A DNA stretch of 64,000 nucleotides from Rippkaea orientalis PCC 8801 (GCF_000021805.1 NC_011726.1:3380097-3444096), one strand, 5' to 3'; shown: positions 26,443-36,145, counted from the stretch's first letter. Notes: generated from the letters alone by a model not told the origin. Numbers and translations are program-made.

Positions 26443-26889
26443 ATGGGAACTTTTATGGATGCGCTACAGCAGCAAATTAATGAACTCAATTACAAACTCA
26501 ACCAACTCTATCATATTGTTGAACAGGTACGTCAGCAGCTCATGGGTCTAACACAAAAATCGGAAACTCAAGCTGAAACTTACCTCGATTCTACCCCTCT
26601 TGTTCCTTCTCCTCCCGCTAACCCTAAGCCGGCCGATAAAAACCAAGGACAATTTCGGTTAGCCATGGAACATAAAGACATTTTACTCGATGACCGAGAA
26701 AGTGAGACTTTGGTTGCCCCCGAAGGAGAAGTTATCCTTTCGAGGGATCTTCAAGTACGCCGCCTCACCGCCCAACTAACCGCCGCCTACAATCGGATTG
26801 CCGCCTTAGAAGAACAACTAATGGCTTGTCGTCGGTCTTCTCCTAATTCATCGATGATGCGAGTGACTCACAGTGCCAAATCCTTCTAA
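26443..26889 (+). CDS. Hypothetical coiled-coil protein
   Basis: A 148-residue soluble protein. Residues 4-45 (DALQQQINELNYKLNQLYHI...) form a heptad-rich coiled coil. A Pro-rich linker and a short conserved-looking segment follow, and a second helix, RRLTAQLTAAYNRIAALEEQ, lies at about residues 105-128. No catalytic motif is visible. An upstream in-frame candidate start is lacking; a second ATG five codons in (MDALQQQ) is also possible. It converges on exbD with 38 bases between. Probably a cyanobacterial conserved hypothetical; function unknown. Confidence 0.6.
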   Translation: MGTFMDALQQQINELNYKLNQLYHIVEQVRQQLMGLTQKSETQAETYLDSTPLVPSPPANPKPADKNQGQFRLAMEHKDILLDDRESETLVAPEGEVILSRDLQVRRLTAQLTAAYNRIAALEEQLMACRRSSPNSSMMRVTHSAKSF

Positions 26890-26927
26890 AACAGGCAATC
26901 GTTCTACAATAGGACATTTAGCGTAAT

Positions 26928-27608
26928 TTAATTTGGGGGGGCAGTTTGAGGGGAATTAGGGAGTGATGGGAGAGAAGGATTCACTCCGCTTCCTGGGGAT
27001 GTCCCTACTCCCTGGCTAGGATTTGTCGGCGTGGTTGACGGCCAGGAATTAGAGGGATTTCCAGGGAACCCAGGTACTGTCGTTGGGGATGAGGGAACAT
27101 TGGGGGGCGTACTCCAATTATTGCTTGAATCCGATGACCCTGGTAAAGTCGCTAAGGCAACGCGATCGCCGCCTACTTGTTTGAGGATATCGAGCACTTG
27201 AATCACTTCGTTGTAACTGGCATTTCTTGAAGCATGGAGAGCCATAATGCCATTAGGATTGAACTGATGATAGTTTTTAATAGCATCAAACAGTTGATTA
27301 CGGGTCACTGGTTGTTTTTCTAAATAGACTTGACCAAAATCATCAAGACTGACCACCAGCATCTCCCTCATTTGAGGTGTTCCAGTACCCGCTTTCGGTA
27401 AATCTAAGCTAATAGCCTGCTGACGGGATAGTCCTACGGCTCCCAAAATAAAGAACGTTAGGATACAAAAAATCACATCAATCAAAGGGACAATTTCAAT
27501 ATGAACCTCCTTCTCATGGGATTGATCTTGCCACAGTTTTAAGGGACGGGCATGAACAGGAGATTGATTTTTACGGTTATTTGTCTTATCGGTTGTTGTC
27601 TGTGTCAT
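26928..27608 (-). CDS. exbD: ExbD/TolR-family biopolymer transport protein
   Basis: Proton-channel subunit that, with ExbB, powers outer-membrane transport or envelope processes. The 226-residue protein has a cytosolic N-terminus, one membrane segment near residues 40-62 (VPLIDVIFCILTFFILGAVG) with the channel Asp (D44), and a periplasmic domain (MLVVSLDDFGQVYLEKQPVT...VLDILKQVGGDRVALAT). The last 75 residues are a Pro/Ser/Asn-rich disordered tail, longer than in most ExbD. It lies 145 bases downstream of exbB on the same strand. No TonB or receptor gene is adjacent. Confidence 0.9.
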   Translation of the reverse strand: MTQTTTDKTNNRKNQSPVHARPLKLWQDQSHEKEVHIEIVPLIDVIFCILTFFILGAVGLSRQQAISLDLPKAGTGTPQMREMLVVSLDDFGQVYLEKQPVTRNQLFDAIKNYHQFNPNGIMALHASRNASYNEVIQVLDILKQVGGDRVALATLPGSSDSSNNWSTPPNVPSSPTTVPGFPGNPSNSWPSTTPTNPSQGVGTSPGSGVNPSLPSLPNSPQTAPPN

Positions 27609-27753
27609 GGGTCAGTTTTCTACTCAACCAGAGGAGATTAAGAGGGATCGGTTATTAGTCAAATCTTAGGGATTAAGTCTTCTATCCATTAGCGATCGGG
27701 TTGGGTGGTGGCTTTAAATCCTTAATCCTAGAGGTTGCTCACTGTTAACTGAT

Positions 27754-28437
27754 TTAAAGGTCGGCCGTTTCCGAAGGCTCTAAATCGGTATTTATAGGAT
27801 AGCGATGATCTTCTGATTCTAACCACCGTTGACGATAAATGACCTCCAATTCGCTACCCGTCTTCCGAAAGACCCTAACCTGATTGAACCAGAGGGACTG
27901 GAAAATACGATAAAAGGCTAAGCTGACAATGGCGACGATTAAACCAGCAGCCGTTGAGATAAGAGCTTCACTAATACCGAGGGTAACACCCGCCGTCGAT
28001 TCTGTGCCTAAATCGCTAATTTGAATGGAACTCAAGGAGCCAATTAATCCTAATACCGTCCCCAACAACCCTAACAGGGGAGATAGAGCAATGATAGCCT
28101 CTAAAATCTTATCTCCCTTTCTCATCAGTGCCAACTCATCATCGGCCGCCGATTCTAAGGCTAAATGAAAAACTTCTGGATCGGGATCGGCTAATCTTAG
28201 CGGCGCGTAGAGATAGTTTCCTAGGGGATGATCTCGATGTTCTCTGGCAACTTTAGCGACTAAATCCCAATTTCTGGCGGCTGTATCCATAATTCGATTG
28301 AGAATTTGTCCTTGTTTGAGGAGAAATCTTCCCCAAAACCAAAAACGCTCAATAATCGTACTTAACGAGAGTACCGATAGGAATAGTAGCGGCCACATAG
28401 CTACGCCACCTTTTTGCATTATTTCTGCGATGCTCAC
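27754..28437 (-). CDS. exbB: ExbB/TolQ/MotA-family proton channel protein
   Basis: A 227-residue channel protein with three membrane segments: residues 11-30 ([20 protein letters not shown]), about 105-130 ([20 protein letters not shown], the conserved MotA/TolQ/ExbB core) and about 150-175 ([20 protein letters not shown]). It forms the pentameric stator around ExbD. The C-terminal tail is charged and cytosolic. The neighbouring exbD completes the pair. The client in cyanobacteria may be a TonB-dependent siderophore receptor or an envelope machine; nothing in the window decides this. Confidence 0.92.
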   Translation of the reverse strand: MSIAEIMQKGGVAMWPLLFLSVLSLSTIIERFWFWGRFLLKQGQILNRIMDTAARNWDLVAKVAREHRDHPLGNYLYAPLRLADPDPEVFHLALESAADDELALMRKGDKILEAIIALSPLLGLLGTVLGLIGSLSSIQISDLGTESTAGVTLGISEALISTAAGLIVAIVSLAFYRIFQSLWFNQVRVFRKTGSELEVIYRQRWLESEDHRYPINTDLEPSETADL

Positions 28438-28628
28438 GGTTTTTGACTACCTCCGTTGTTTGCTCCCAACTCGGCGAGAACTTAACGTTTAGAATTATTT
28501 GTTTACAATTCTAAGGGTTTATGTCTAGCAATCAAGTATATTTTTGAAAAACAAAAAGGCGATTTAGGATTCAAATCCTTTTTTTTGACTATTTTTGTCC
28601 AAAACAAGCTATTTATCAAAAAAAGCTT

Positions 28629-29735
28629 TTATTTTGTGTCTTCTCTCTCTATGCGTTTCTTGTTTTTCTTGTGAAGATACATTGCTTGATCTCCTCGAAC
28701 CAGTAAAGAGTCTAATGATTCATCTGAATTAGGATTATAGGTCACTTGACCGATACTAAAAGAAACTTGATAATGTTGTTGAGAGCGACTATTAAAGTTG
28801 GTTATGTTATCCAACAAGCGATCACCAATTTCTTGACTATGATCATCCTCTTCGGCCGCCGTTAAAATCGCAAATTCATCACCTCCTAAACGAGCAATAA
28901 TATCGGTTTCTCGAAACGTTTGCTTAAGGATGTGAGCAGCATCTTTGATCATTTGATCCCCCAGTTCATGACCATAGGTATCGTTAGTGGGTTTTAAACC
29001 ATCGAGATCAATGAAAAATAGGGTAGAGTAATAAGAACGTCGGTGAGCATTATCCAATTCTCGTTGAGCAAGGAAATTAAACCCACGTCGATTGGATAAT
29101 TGGGTTAATTCATCGGTTAAAGATAGTTGTCGGACTTCTTCTTCGGCTTTGTGTCGTTCTATAATTTCTTCGCGCAAATGTTCATTCATGACTTGCAATT
29201 GAGTCGTCCGTTGTTTCACCCGCTCTTCTAACTCACTATAAAGCTGTACATTTTCCATGGCAATGGCGGTAGAATCGGCTAAGGCCTGAAGTAATTTGAT
29301 TTCTTCTGAAGAGGGTTGATGATAATCTGACCAATAAATTCCAATAGCTCCGATGGGATCAATTTGACGAATGGGGGCTGTTAATAAACTTTTGACGAAA
29401 GTTGGTTCGTAAGCTTCGTAGGGAATGCGGCTATCTTGGGCAATATCATAAATAATAGCCGATTGCCGATTATTCATCGTCCATCCACCGATACAGATCC
29501 TGAGGGGAAAACGGCGACCTTTCCATAAAGGTGCGATCGCATCTTCATCGACATAGTGACAATTCTCTCCATCTCGCAAAATGAAGGTTGCACCATCAGA
29601 TTGGGTTAATTGACGAGCTGATTGTTTAACAATATTCATTACAGTCTCTAAATTACGCGCTAAGGAAAGTTTTTGAACAATTACGATTAAATCTTCGATC
29701 TGAGCCGCGTACTTAGAAATTGTCTGTCCTCTCAT
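28629..29735 (-). CDS. GAF-domain diguanylate cyclase
   Basis: Makes cyclic di-GMP from GTP. Residues 15-160 form a GAF sensor domain (LETVMNIVKQSARQLTQSDG...GAIGIYWSDYHQPSSEEIKL). A coiled-coil linker follows (LEERVKQRTTQLQVMNEHLR), then a GGDEF domain from about 205, with SLTDELTQLSNRRGFNFLA and the intact active loop RLGGDEFAIL. An RETD sequence five residues before GGDEF fits the allosteric inhibitory I-site. No chromophore-binding Cys typical of cyanobacteriochromes is obvious, so the GAF ligand is unknown. The gene is monocistronic, divergent from the exporter gene upstream. Confidence 0.92.
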   Translation of the reverse strand: MRGQTISKYAAQIEDLIVIVQKLSLARNLETVMNIVKQSARQLTQSDGATFILRDGENCHYVDEDAIAPLWKGRRFPLRICIGGWTMNNRQSAIIYDIAQDSRIPYEAYEPTFVKSLLTAPIRQIDPIGAIGIYWSDYHQPSSEEIKLLQALADSTAIAMENVQLYSELEERVKQRTTQLQVMNEHLREEIIERHKAEEEVRQLSLTDELTQLSNRRGFNFLAQRELDNAHRRSYYSTLFFIDLDGLKPTNDTYGHELGDQMIKDAAHILKQTFRETDIIARLGGDEFAILTAAEEDDHSQEIGDRLLDNITNFNSRSQQHYQVSFSIGQVTYNPNSDESLDSLLVRGDQAMYLHKKNKKRIEREDTK

Positions 29736-30311
29736 GGTAATGACTCTCCGGTATTTGTTGGTTAATCTATTGTTCCCGTTTTTGGGAAATATTTAATATT
29801 TTCTTAATTAATCTTTAGCTTGGGATTTTTCAGGGAAAAATTACTCATTAATATATCCTTTGTGTTCTCGGTTTTTGGAAAAAATTATAGTCATTTTTTC
29901 GTCACCGAAAAACCGTTTATTTTCACAATTGCGTCTAACTTAAATGAGTTTTAATGACATCTTTATCTAATCATCGATACATTACGGTCAAAATTTAATG
30001 AATAAGGCATATCAAAAATATTTCTCAATATTAACAAATCTTTGAGAAAGCATTTTTATCCAAGATCAAATCAATAAATGTACAAAAATGACTAAAGTAG
30101 TCAAAATAAATAAGTATTTATACAAGATTGGTTAACAAAAGAAAATTCTATTCTTGAGTGAACAGAACATTTAATAAAAAATAACTATTATGTCTTGACA
30201 TAGCGTCAGAAGTTTGCCAAATTAATAAGCAGTTTAATATTTTTCCTTGGGTATTGATGTAGGTTGCTTACCCAAAGTTGTTTATGTCAAAAATTTTGAT
30301 AGGATCAAGGT
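29736..30311. promoter_or_regulatory. 576-base divergent regulatory region upstream of the peptide exporter
   Basis: Gene-free, AT-rich. At 30215-30227 it contains TGCCAAATTAATA, a 9-of-13 match to the palindrome TGCCAAATTGGCA found upstream of hlyD's partner genes in this cluster. TTGACATAG at 30195 is a -35-like hexamer. AGGATCAAGGT lies before the exporter ATG. It should contain promoters for both the cyclase and the exporter. Confidence 0.4.
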
Positions 30312-33300
30312 ATGAAGCCATCGATAAAGAAGCCAAAAGAAAACCTTGAATGGTCAAGGCAAGAATCGGTCTTAGATTTGCCCCTAGTTCTACAATCTAT
30401 TACACCCTTCACCAAAGATGGTCAAATTTTGCAGTTAAGCAAGGCGTTTAAAAGAGAAGAATTTGCCCTAGGAGAAACTCTCATAACTGGCTACGAAAAC
30501 TTAGAAAACTCATCTGAAAATTTGGCCAGTGATCGCTATTTGTATCTAATCATTCAAGGCAAAATTCGCCTCATCAGTTTTGATCAAACTAAGCAACGAG
30601 AAGTCCCCGTTCAACTCCTCACCAAAGGAGACACTTTTGGCGGAGAAAATGTATTACAACTCGCTTTTTTAGGGTATCGAGCCATCGCCGCAGAACCCGT
30701 TCAAGTTGCCCAAATTAGGGAAGAAAACCTCGCCCCTTGGCTGCAAAAACTGCCCCAACTCCAGAACACTTGGAAAACAGCCGCCCAAACGCGACAAACC
30801 CTAATTTTCTTGAAAACCCTCACAGAACTGCGATCGCTTTCAAGTCACCGTCTTAGTCAACTCCTACCCTATCTAGAAGAAAAATCCCTTAACCCCGGAG
30901 AGTCTTTCCCAGAAACCCATCACTATTGGCTCAAACAAGGACAAATTCAACCAGATTGCCTTACTCCTGGCAGTTCCTGGGGTTATCCTAACCCCATTCC
31001 TCCCGACTGGACAGCCCAAACTGAAGTCCAAGTCTATCAAGTCTCCCAGTCCCATTGGGAAACCGTCTGTAACCTAGCTCCAGTCTTACGGCCAGAAGAA
31101 TCCTCCCCCATAAATCAGCCCTCCATCACCCCCAGAGGAGGCTCTAGAGGCGTTTTACCCACCCCAACCATCAATACTACAGTCCAGCGACCAATCTCCC
31201 CTGTGACGACAAAAAACGCAACTAGGGAGTCCCCGGAGATTGAGATAGACTTTCCCCAACCCCTAAAACGGCGGCCGAGTCTCTGGAGAAACTACCCCTT
31301 TATTGAACAGCAGAGTTCCTCCGACTGCGGCGCGACCTGTTTAGCCATGATTACCCAATATTGGGGAAAACGGGTCAGTTTGACCTTTTTGCGGAACCTA
31401 GCAGCCGTGGGGCGATCGGGAGCGTCTCTAAAAAACCTCGCTAGAGCCGCAGAAAGCCTCGGTTATCAAGCTCGTCCCGTGCGAGCGAGTTTAAATCGCT
31501 TAATTGAACAAAAAAACCCCTGGATCGCCCATTGGCAGGGGGATCACTACGTCGTAGTCTATCGGGTTCAGGGCGATCGCATCCTTATCGCCGATCCCGC
31601 GCGGGGGAAAAAAGTAATCTCCCGTGAAGACTTTCTGACCAGTTGGAGTGGTTACGCCCTGTTGTTAGACCCCACGGAACGGCTCAAGGAACTTCCTCAA
31701 GAAAAGCCATCCTTAGGCAGATTTATCAAATTATTGCTGCCCTACCGTTCCCTCGGTATCCAAGTGATCTTGGCTTCTTTCCTGATTCAGCTATTTGGGC
31801 TGGTTAGCCCGATGTTTACCCAGATTATTCTGGATAAGGTCGTTGTTAATAAGAGTTTCACCACGTTAAATGTCTTTGCTATCGGTCTTCTGATCTTTGG
31901 GGTGTGGAGTATTCTCTTAACGGCAATTCGGCAGTATTTACTGAGTTATTTGTCCAATCGCCTCGATTTAACCATGATTGGGGGCTTTATTCGCCATACG
32001 TTAATGTTGCCCCTCAAATTCTTTGCCTCGCGCCATGTGGGGGACATTCTTACCCGTGTCAATGAAAACCAGAAAATACAGCGATTTTTGCTCAATCAAG
32101 TCGTCTTAGCTTGGTTAGACTTCCTCATGGGCTTTGTTTATTTGGGGTTAATGTTCTATTACAACGTGCAGTTAACCTTGTTAATTCTGGCTCTAATTCC
32201 CCCCATTGTCCTCTTAACCTTAGCCTCGACTCCTCTATTACGGCAAGTGTCGCGGGATGTTTTCAATAAATCAGCCGCGCAAAACTCGTCCCTGGTAGAA
32301 ACCATCACCGGGATAGACACTATTAAAGCCACTGCCTCAGAACGGGAGTTACGATGGCGATGGGAAGATCATTTAACCAGTTACCTTAATGTTCGTTTTC
32401 GCAGTCAAAAACTGGGTATTAACCTACAAGCGGCTAATAGTGCCATTAATTCTATCGGTAGCACCGCTTTACTGTGGTACGGGGCAACTTTAGTCATTCA
32501 GGATCAACTGACCATTGGTCAATTCGTGGCCTTTAATATGTTGATTGGTAAGGTACTCAGTCCTGTACTGTCTTTAGCGAACCTCTGGGATGAATTGCAA
32601 GAGGTGTTAATTTCCGTCGAACGACTCAATGATATTTTTGAGGCTGACCCCGAAGAAACACCTGAGAAGGCGATGTTAGTCTTACCAAGGATTAAGGGAG
32701 AGGTACGCTTAGAAAACGTCACATTTCGCTATGATAGCGATGAAGAGCGTAATACCTTACAGAATATCGCTTTTACTGCAAAACCTGGACAGACCATTGC
32801 GATTGTTGGACGCAGTGGTTCAGGAAAAAGTACCCTAGTCAAGTTATTGCAAGGATTATATTTACCCGATCGCGGCAATATTTGGATTGATGACCACGAT
32901 CTTCGCCATATCTCCCCACCATCGTTGCGATCGCAATTAGGGGTAGTTCCTCAAGAGTGTTTTTTATTTTCAGGGACAATTCTCGAAAATATTACCCTCT
33001 ATCGCCCAGAATTTAGCCTAGAGCAAGCAGTAACAGCCGCTAAACTAGCAGAAGCTCACACTTTCATCCAAGCAATGCCATTAGGTTACAATACCAAAGT
33101 GGGAGAACGGGGGACGAACTTATCGGGGGGACAACGCCAACGCATCGCTATTGCTAGGGCTCTGTTGGGAGAACCGAGAATTTTGATTTTAGATGAGGCC
33201 ACCAGTTCCCTTGATACCGAGTCTGAACGACGATTTCAGGACAATTTAGCGCGTTTAAGCCGCGATCGCACCACTTTTATTATCGCCCATCGTCTTTCGA

Positions 33301-33428
33301 CTGTTCGCAATGCTGACTTAATTTTAGTCCTAGATCGAGGGGTTCTTGCCGAACAGGGCAACCATCAACAATTGATGGCTAACCAAGGGATTTATTATCA
33401 TTTGGCTCAACAGCAACTTGAACTGTAA
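30312..33428 (+). CDS. C39-peptidase ABC exporter with N-terminal cNMP-binding-like domain
   Basis: Peptidase-containing ABC transporter that cuts double-glycine leaders and exports the peptide through the inner membrane. Order: a cyclic-nucleotide-binding-like domain at residues 25-145 (YLYLIIQGKIRLISFDQTKQ, GDTFGGENVLQLAFLGYRAI), a degenerate second copy to about 250, a Pro-rich linker, then the C39 domain at 328-455 with a full catalytic set: Cys339 in SSSDCGATCLAM, His412 in GDHYVVVYR and Asp428 in IADPARGKK. The membrane domain covers about 480-760. The ATPase has Walker A near 832 (GRSGSGKST), LSGGQRQR near 937 and Walker B ILILDEATSSLD. It is the first gene of the peptide system, 499 bases before hlyD. 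Confidence 0.94.
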   Translation: MKPSIKKPKENLEWSRQESVLDLPLVLQSITPFTKDGQILQLSKAFKREEFALGETLITGYENLENSSENLASDRYLYLIIQGKIRLISFDQTKQREVPVQLLTKGDTFGGENVLQLAFLGYRAIAAEPVQVAQIREENLAPWLQKLPQLQNTWKTAAQTRQTLIFLKTLTELRSLSSHRLSQLLPYLEEKSLNPGESFPETHHYWLKQGQIQPDCLTPGSSWGYPNPIPPDWTAQTEVQVYQVSQSHWETVCNLAPVLRPEESSPINQPSITPRGGSRGVLPTPTINTTVQRPISPVTTKNATRESPEIEIDFPQPLKRRPSLWRNYPFIEQQSSSDCGATCLAMITQYWGKRVSLTFLRNLAAVGRSGASLKNLARAAESLGYQARPVRASLNRLIEQKNPWIAHWQGDHYVVVYRVQGDRILIADPARGKKVISREDFLTSWSGYALLLDPTERLKELPQEKPSLGRFIKLLLPYRSLGIQVILASFLIQLFGLVSPMFTQIILDKVVVNKSFTTLNVFAIGLLIFGVWSILLTAIRQYLLSYLSNRLDLTMIGGFIRHTLMLPLKFFASRHVGDILTRVNENQKIQRFLLNQVVLAWLDFLMGFVYLGLMFYYNVQLTLLILALIPPIVLLTLASTPLLRQVSRDVFNKSAAQNSSLVETITGIDTIKATASERELRWRWEDHLTSYLNVRFRSQKLGINLQAANSAINSIGSTALLWYGATLVIQDQLTIGQFVAFNMLIGKVLSPVLSLANLWDELQEVLISVERLNDIFEADPEETPEKAMLVLPRIKGEVRLENVTFRYDSDEERNTLQNIAFTAKPGQTIAIVGRSGSGKSTLVKLLQGLYLPDRGNIWIDDHDLRHISPPSLRSQLGVVPQECFLFSGTILENITLYRPEFSLEQAVTAAKLAEAHTFIQAMPLGYNTKVGERGTNLSGGQRQRIAIARALLGEPRILILDEATSSLDTESERRFQDNLARLSRDRTTFIIAHRLSTVRNADLILVLDRGVLAEQGNHQQLMANQGIYYHLAQQQLEL

Positions 33429-33927
33429 AATTGTTCAAATTTTCTGTATCTTTTAAGCAGTTTTAGATAATTATGATTGGCTTTTTGTGCATAAATTAAA
33501 ACTTATTGTTGAATTTTAGTCCTATAAAATACCCCAAAATAGACTTAAAAACCAACAATACTGGATTAAACGAGTAATTATCTGAAGCTACAACCCTATT
33601 TTAATCATATTTTTTTCTATTTTTTGTTCTTGATTGAGAATTGAGCTAATTTATGAATAAAACTTAATAAAAACCTGATTAATGGTTGCCAATTTGGCAG
33701 GTAAGTGAATTCAATAACCCGTAAGATACTAACAAGTGAAAAAACAAAAAGTTAGTAGCCCAATACTGACTCAAGGCAAAAGTTAGTTGATGTGTTCCCT
33801 ACAAGTTTCTGGCGATTAGTTAATCGCGCCCTAACCTCTTTCTTTAAACTTCACCCATTAGTGATCAGGAAACCTTGAGTCATGCTAACAAGATTTATTT
33901 TGAAAAAAGTGATTTCTGGTCAAAAAC
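33429..33927 (+). promoter_or_regulatory. 499-base region upstream of hlyD, with perfect 13-bp palindrome
   Basis: No gene found. At 33687-33699 lies TGCCAATTTGGCA, a perfect 6-bp inverted repeat around one base. Its reverse complement is identical to the palindrome upstream of the first precursor gene (41542-41554). The length of the gap suggests hlyD has its own promoter rather than depending on read-through. Confidence 0.45.
33687..33699. promoter_or_regulatory. Candidate operator palindrome upstream of hlyD
   Basis: TGCCAA-T-TTGGCA, perfect dyad. The same site in inverse orientation is found at 41542-41554, and a half-conserved one at 30215-30227. Binding protein unknown. Confidence 0.4.
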
Positions 33928-35577
33928 ATGAAATTATCCCCTAATTCTTCCCATGAAAACCTGGACTATCAGCAACCAGTGAACGGTTCCATTTCTGAAA
34001 TGGGGTCTGAAGTCTCCCAAGAAGACATAACCTCAATTTATGGGGGTGTCGTTGGGTCTAGCCTACCGATATCTTCTATGGGGGTATCTTCGGCCTATCC
34101 TCTCCCGACTCCCCAAACCGAACCCAAGGTGACAGTCCCCCGTTGGTCTCCATCCGTCCACGATCTTCTAGACCAGCCCCCCGCTAGTTTACCCCAACGG
34201 TTAATCTATGGGGGGATCGCCTTTTGTCTCGCTTTTGGAACTTGGGCTTGGTTTGGAACCATCGAAGAAGTGGGTCATGCTCAGGGAAAATTAATTCCCC
34301 AAGGAGAAACCTACAAAATTCAACCGATAGAACTGGGCAAAGTCAAAAGCATTGAGGTCAAAGCAGGGGAAGAAGTTCAGGCCGGCCAGGTCATTATGGA
34401 ATTGGATACGGAGTTAGCGCAAAAAGAAGTTGAGCAACACCAACAAATGCTCGCCGCTTATCAACTGGAGTTAGCGCAACAACAAATGTTGTTAGAAAGG
34501 GTACAATTAGAAGCCCAAACCCGCGCTGCCATGGCTTCAGCCGAACAAAATGCCCAACGGTCAGCGATCGCGTTAACCCAAGAAAAAATCGCCACGACCC
34601 GTCACCTGTTGGGTCAACAGCAGTCAGAAGCTTTGGCCTATCGCTCTCGACAACGGCAGTTACAACCCCTAACCTCAACGGCTCACGAACGCTTAGAGCA
34701 GCTTCAAGGGGAAGTTCTCGCCCATCAAGCGCGATTAGAACGGTTAAAACCCTTAGAAGAAGAGGGGGCGGTTTCTCAAGATTATATCTTTCAGGCTGAA
34801 CAGGAACTACGCCAAACCCAACAACGCATTACCCAAAGTGTACTGCAAGAAGTCCCCAGTACCCAAGAACAACTGTTTCAAGCGGATCAGTCGTTACGCG
34901 ACTTACAACGGCAGATAACGGAAAATAAAGGGGATCTAACGGCAGCTTTTAAAGATGCGGAGCGACTTACGGCAGAATTACATCAAAAACAAGCTCAGGC
35001 TGAACAAATGCAGTTGGAAGCCCAACAGAAAGCCCAAGAACTTGAAGTTGCCATTACCCAACTCAGAGGCAAAATCGCTGACACTCAAACCTTGCTCCTC
35101 GCTGCTCAAGCGAAGCTTAAGTATAAGTTTTTGAAGGCTCCTGTGGATGGGGTTGTGTTGTCCTTGGATGTGAAGCGTACCGGAGAAGTGATCGAAGCCG
35201 GGAAAATTGTCGCACAAGTTGCGCCCAATGGCGTTCCTTTGGTGTTATCTGCGCTACTGCCTAACCGTGAAGCGGGCTTTGTCGAATTGGGAATGCCCGT
35301 ACAGGTTAAGTTAGATGCCTACCCCTATCAAGATTACGGCATTGTTTCAGGCCAGGTAACGAAGATTAGCGAAGATGCTGAGTCTGACGAAAAATTAGGG
35401 GAAGTGTATCGGGTAGAAGTGGACTTAGATCGGGATTATATCCAAGACAATCAGCAAAAAATCGCTTTTAAAGCAGGTCAGACGGGAACGGCTGACATTG
35501 TTATTCGCCGCCGACGGATTATTGATATCTTAATCGATCCTATTAAGAAAATCCAAGAAGATGGCATCAAGCTGTAA
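33928..35577 (+). CDS. HlyD-family membrane fusion protein
   Basis: Periplasmic adaptor of a type I secretion system, bridging the C39 exporter to an outer-membrane TolC-like channel. The 549-residue protein has a 90-residue Ser/Pro-rich cytosolic N-terminus, one membrane segment at about 93-113 (IYGGIAFCLAFGTWAWFGTI), and a first biotinyl-lipoyl half (GKVKSIEVKAGEEVQAGQVI). Then comes a long Gln/Glu/Ala-rich coiled coil at about 160-395, the second lipoyl half (KAPVDGVVLSLDVKRTGEVI) and a beta-barrel domain ending GQTGTADIVIRRRRIIDILI. Full length for the family. No tolC lies in the window. Position between exporter and precursors fits a dedicated adaptor. Confidence 0.93.
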   Translation: MKLSPNSSHENLDYQQPVNGSISEMGSEVSQEDITSIYGGVVGSSLPISSMGVSSAYPLPTPQTEPKVTVPRWSPSVHDLLDQPPASLPQRLIYGGIAFCLAFGTWAWFGTIEEVGHAQGKLIPQGETYKIQPIELGKVKSIEVKAGEEVQAGQVIMELDTELAQKEVEQHQQMLAAYQLELAQQQMLLERVQLEAQTRAAMASAEQNAQRSAIALTQEKIATTRHLLGQQQSEALAYRSRQRQLQPLTSTAHERLEQLQGEVLAHQARLERLKPLEEEGAVSQDYIFQAEQELRQTQQRITQSVLQEVPSTQEQLFQADQSLRDLQRQITENKGDLTAAFKDAERLTAELHQKQAQAEQMQLEAQQKAQELEVAITQLRGKIADTQTLLLAAQAKLKYKFLKAPVDGVVLSLDVKRTGEVIEAGKIVAQVAPNGVPLVLSALLPNREAGFVELGMPVQVKLDAYPYQDYGIVSGQVTKISEDAESDEKLGEVYRVEVDLDRDYIQDNQQKIAFKAGQTGTADIVIRRRRIIDILIDPIKKIQEDGIKL

Positions 35578-35629
35578 CAACTTAAACCCAGTTAAATAAC
35601 TTACTTTAATAATCGGAGAGAAATTGACA

Positions 35630-36004
35630 ATGAATAGACGCTTTTCTAATGAATCTGGTAAAACGGATAAGGTGATGAAGGAGGAACAATTTGAGGAAAT
35701 TGTTGCAGCGATTCTCAATGGTAAGTATTCTTGGGCTTGTGTCTTGATTTTAAAGTTTGCGGGTTATAATCCTTTACACTATATTCCTTATCGAACTTAT
35801 AATCGACTGATTAAAGATAATTGTTTAAACAAACCATCAAGTCAAGAAAAAAATCAGAAAACTTTGAACAAGAGTTCTGACGATAATGGAGACGAATTTC
35901 ATCGGATCTCTTATCATCAAAAGATTCGAGATCTCAGTTACCTAGAATCAGTGGATAAAAAAGCGGTCAAAGTGGCTGGAGGTTTTAGATATTTTTGGTG
36001 GTAA
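35630..36004 (+). CDS. HetP-like protein with C-terminal double-glycine leader-like motif
   Basis: A 124-residue protein. Residues 19-64 contain the HetP-family signature ([20 protein letters not shown], then [14 protein letters not shown]) known from heterocyst-commitment proteins of filamentous cyanobacteria. After a polar linker, residues 98-118 read [12 protein letters not shown] and then KKAVKVAGG. This is the same pattern as the N-terminal leaders of the five precursors encoded 5.6-7.7 kb downstream (I-x-D-L-x-Y-x-E ... V-x-G-G). Only FRYFWW follows the GG (residues 119-124). ATG 35630 is chosen because GGAGAG lies 9 bases upstream; a TTG at 35624 is also in frame. It starts 52 bases after hlyD and is probably co-transcribed. 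It may be a regulator, an exporter substrate, or both. Confidence 0.72.
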   Translation: MNRRFSNESGKTDKVMKEEQFEEIVAAILNGKYSWACVLILKFAGYNPLHYIPYRTYNRLIKDNCLNKPSSQEKNQKTLNKSSDDNGDEFHRISYHQKIRDLSYLESVDKKAVKVAGGFRYFWW

Positions 36005-36127
36005 ATCATTGAGAAGCTTTACCCTTCTTTAAAGCGGGAGCTTTCCCTTAAGCTGTTAAGTATCTAAATTGGTTGTTGAGAAAAGGCAGGAGGCAGAAAG
36101 TTTCGAGCAAATTATCAATACTCAGTT

Positions 36128-36145
36128 TAAATGCACAACAGCTTA
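36128..36145. repeat. 18-bp repeat, left copy (inverted partner at 45435-45452)
   Basis: TAAATGCACAACAGCTTA here is exactly repeated on the opposite strand at 45435-45452, with weaker similarity on both sides (AGT before; GAATC after). The two copies enclose the glycosyltransferase, precursor, foldase and PEP-CTERM genes. Confidence 0.6.

Noticed and set aside
28560-28585. GGATTCAAATCC resembling a tRNA T-arm
   Set aside because: No acceptor, D or anticodon arms can be formed around it; a chance dyad.
34394-34678. Minus-strand frame of 94 codons inside hlyD
   Set aside because: Shadow of the coiled-coil coding repeats of HlyD.
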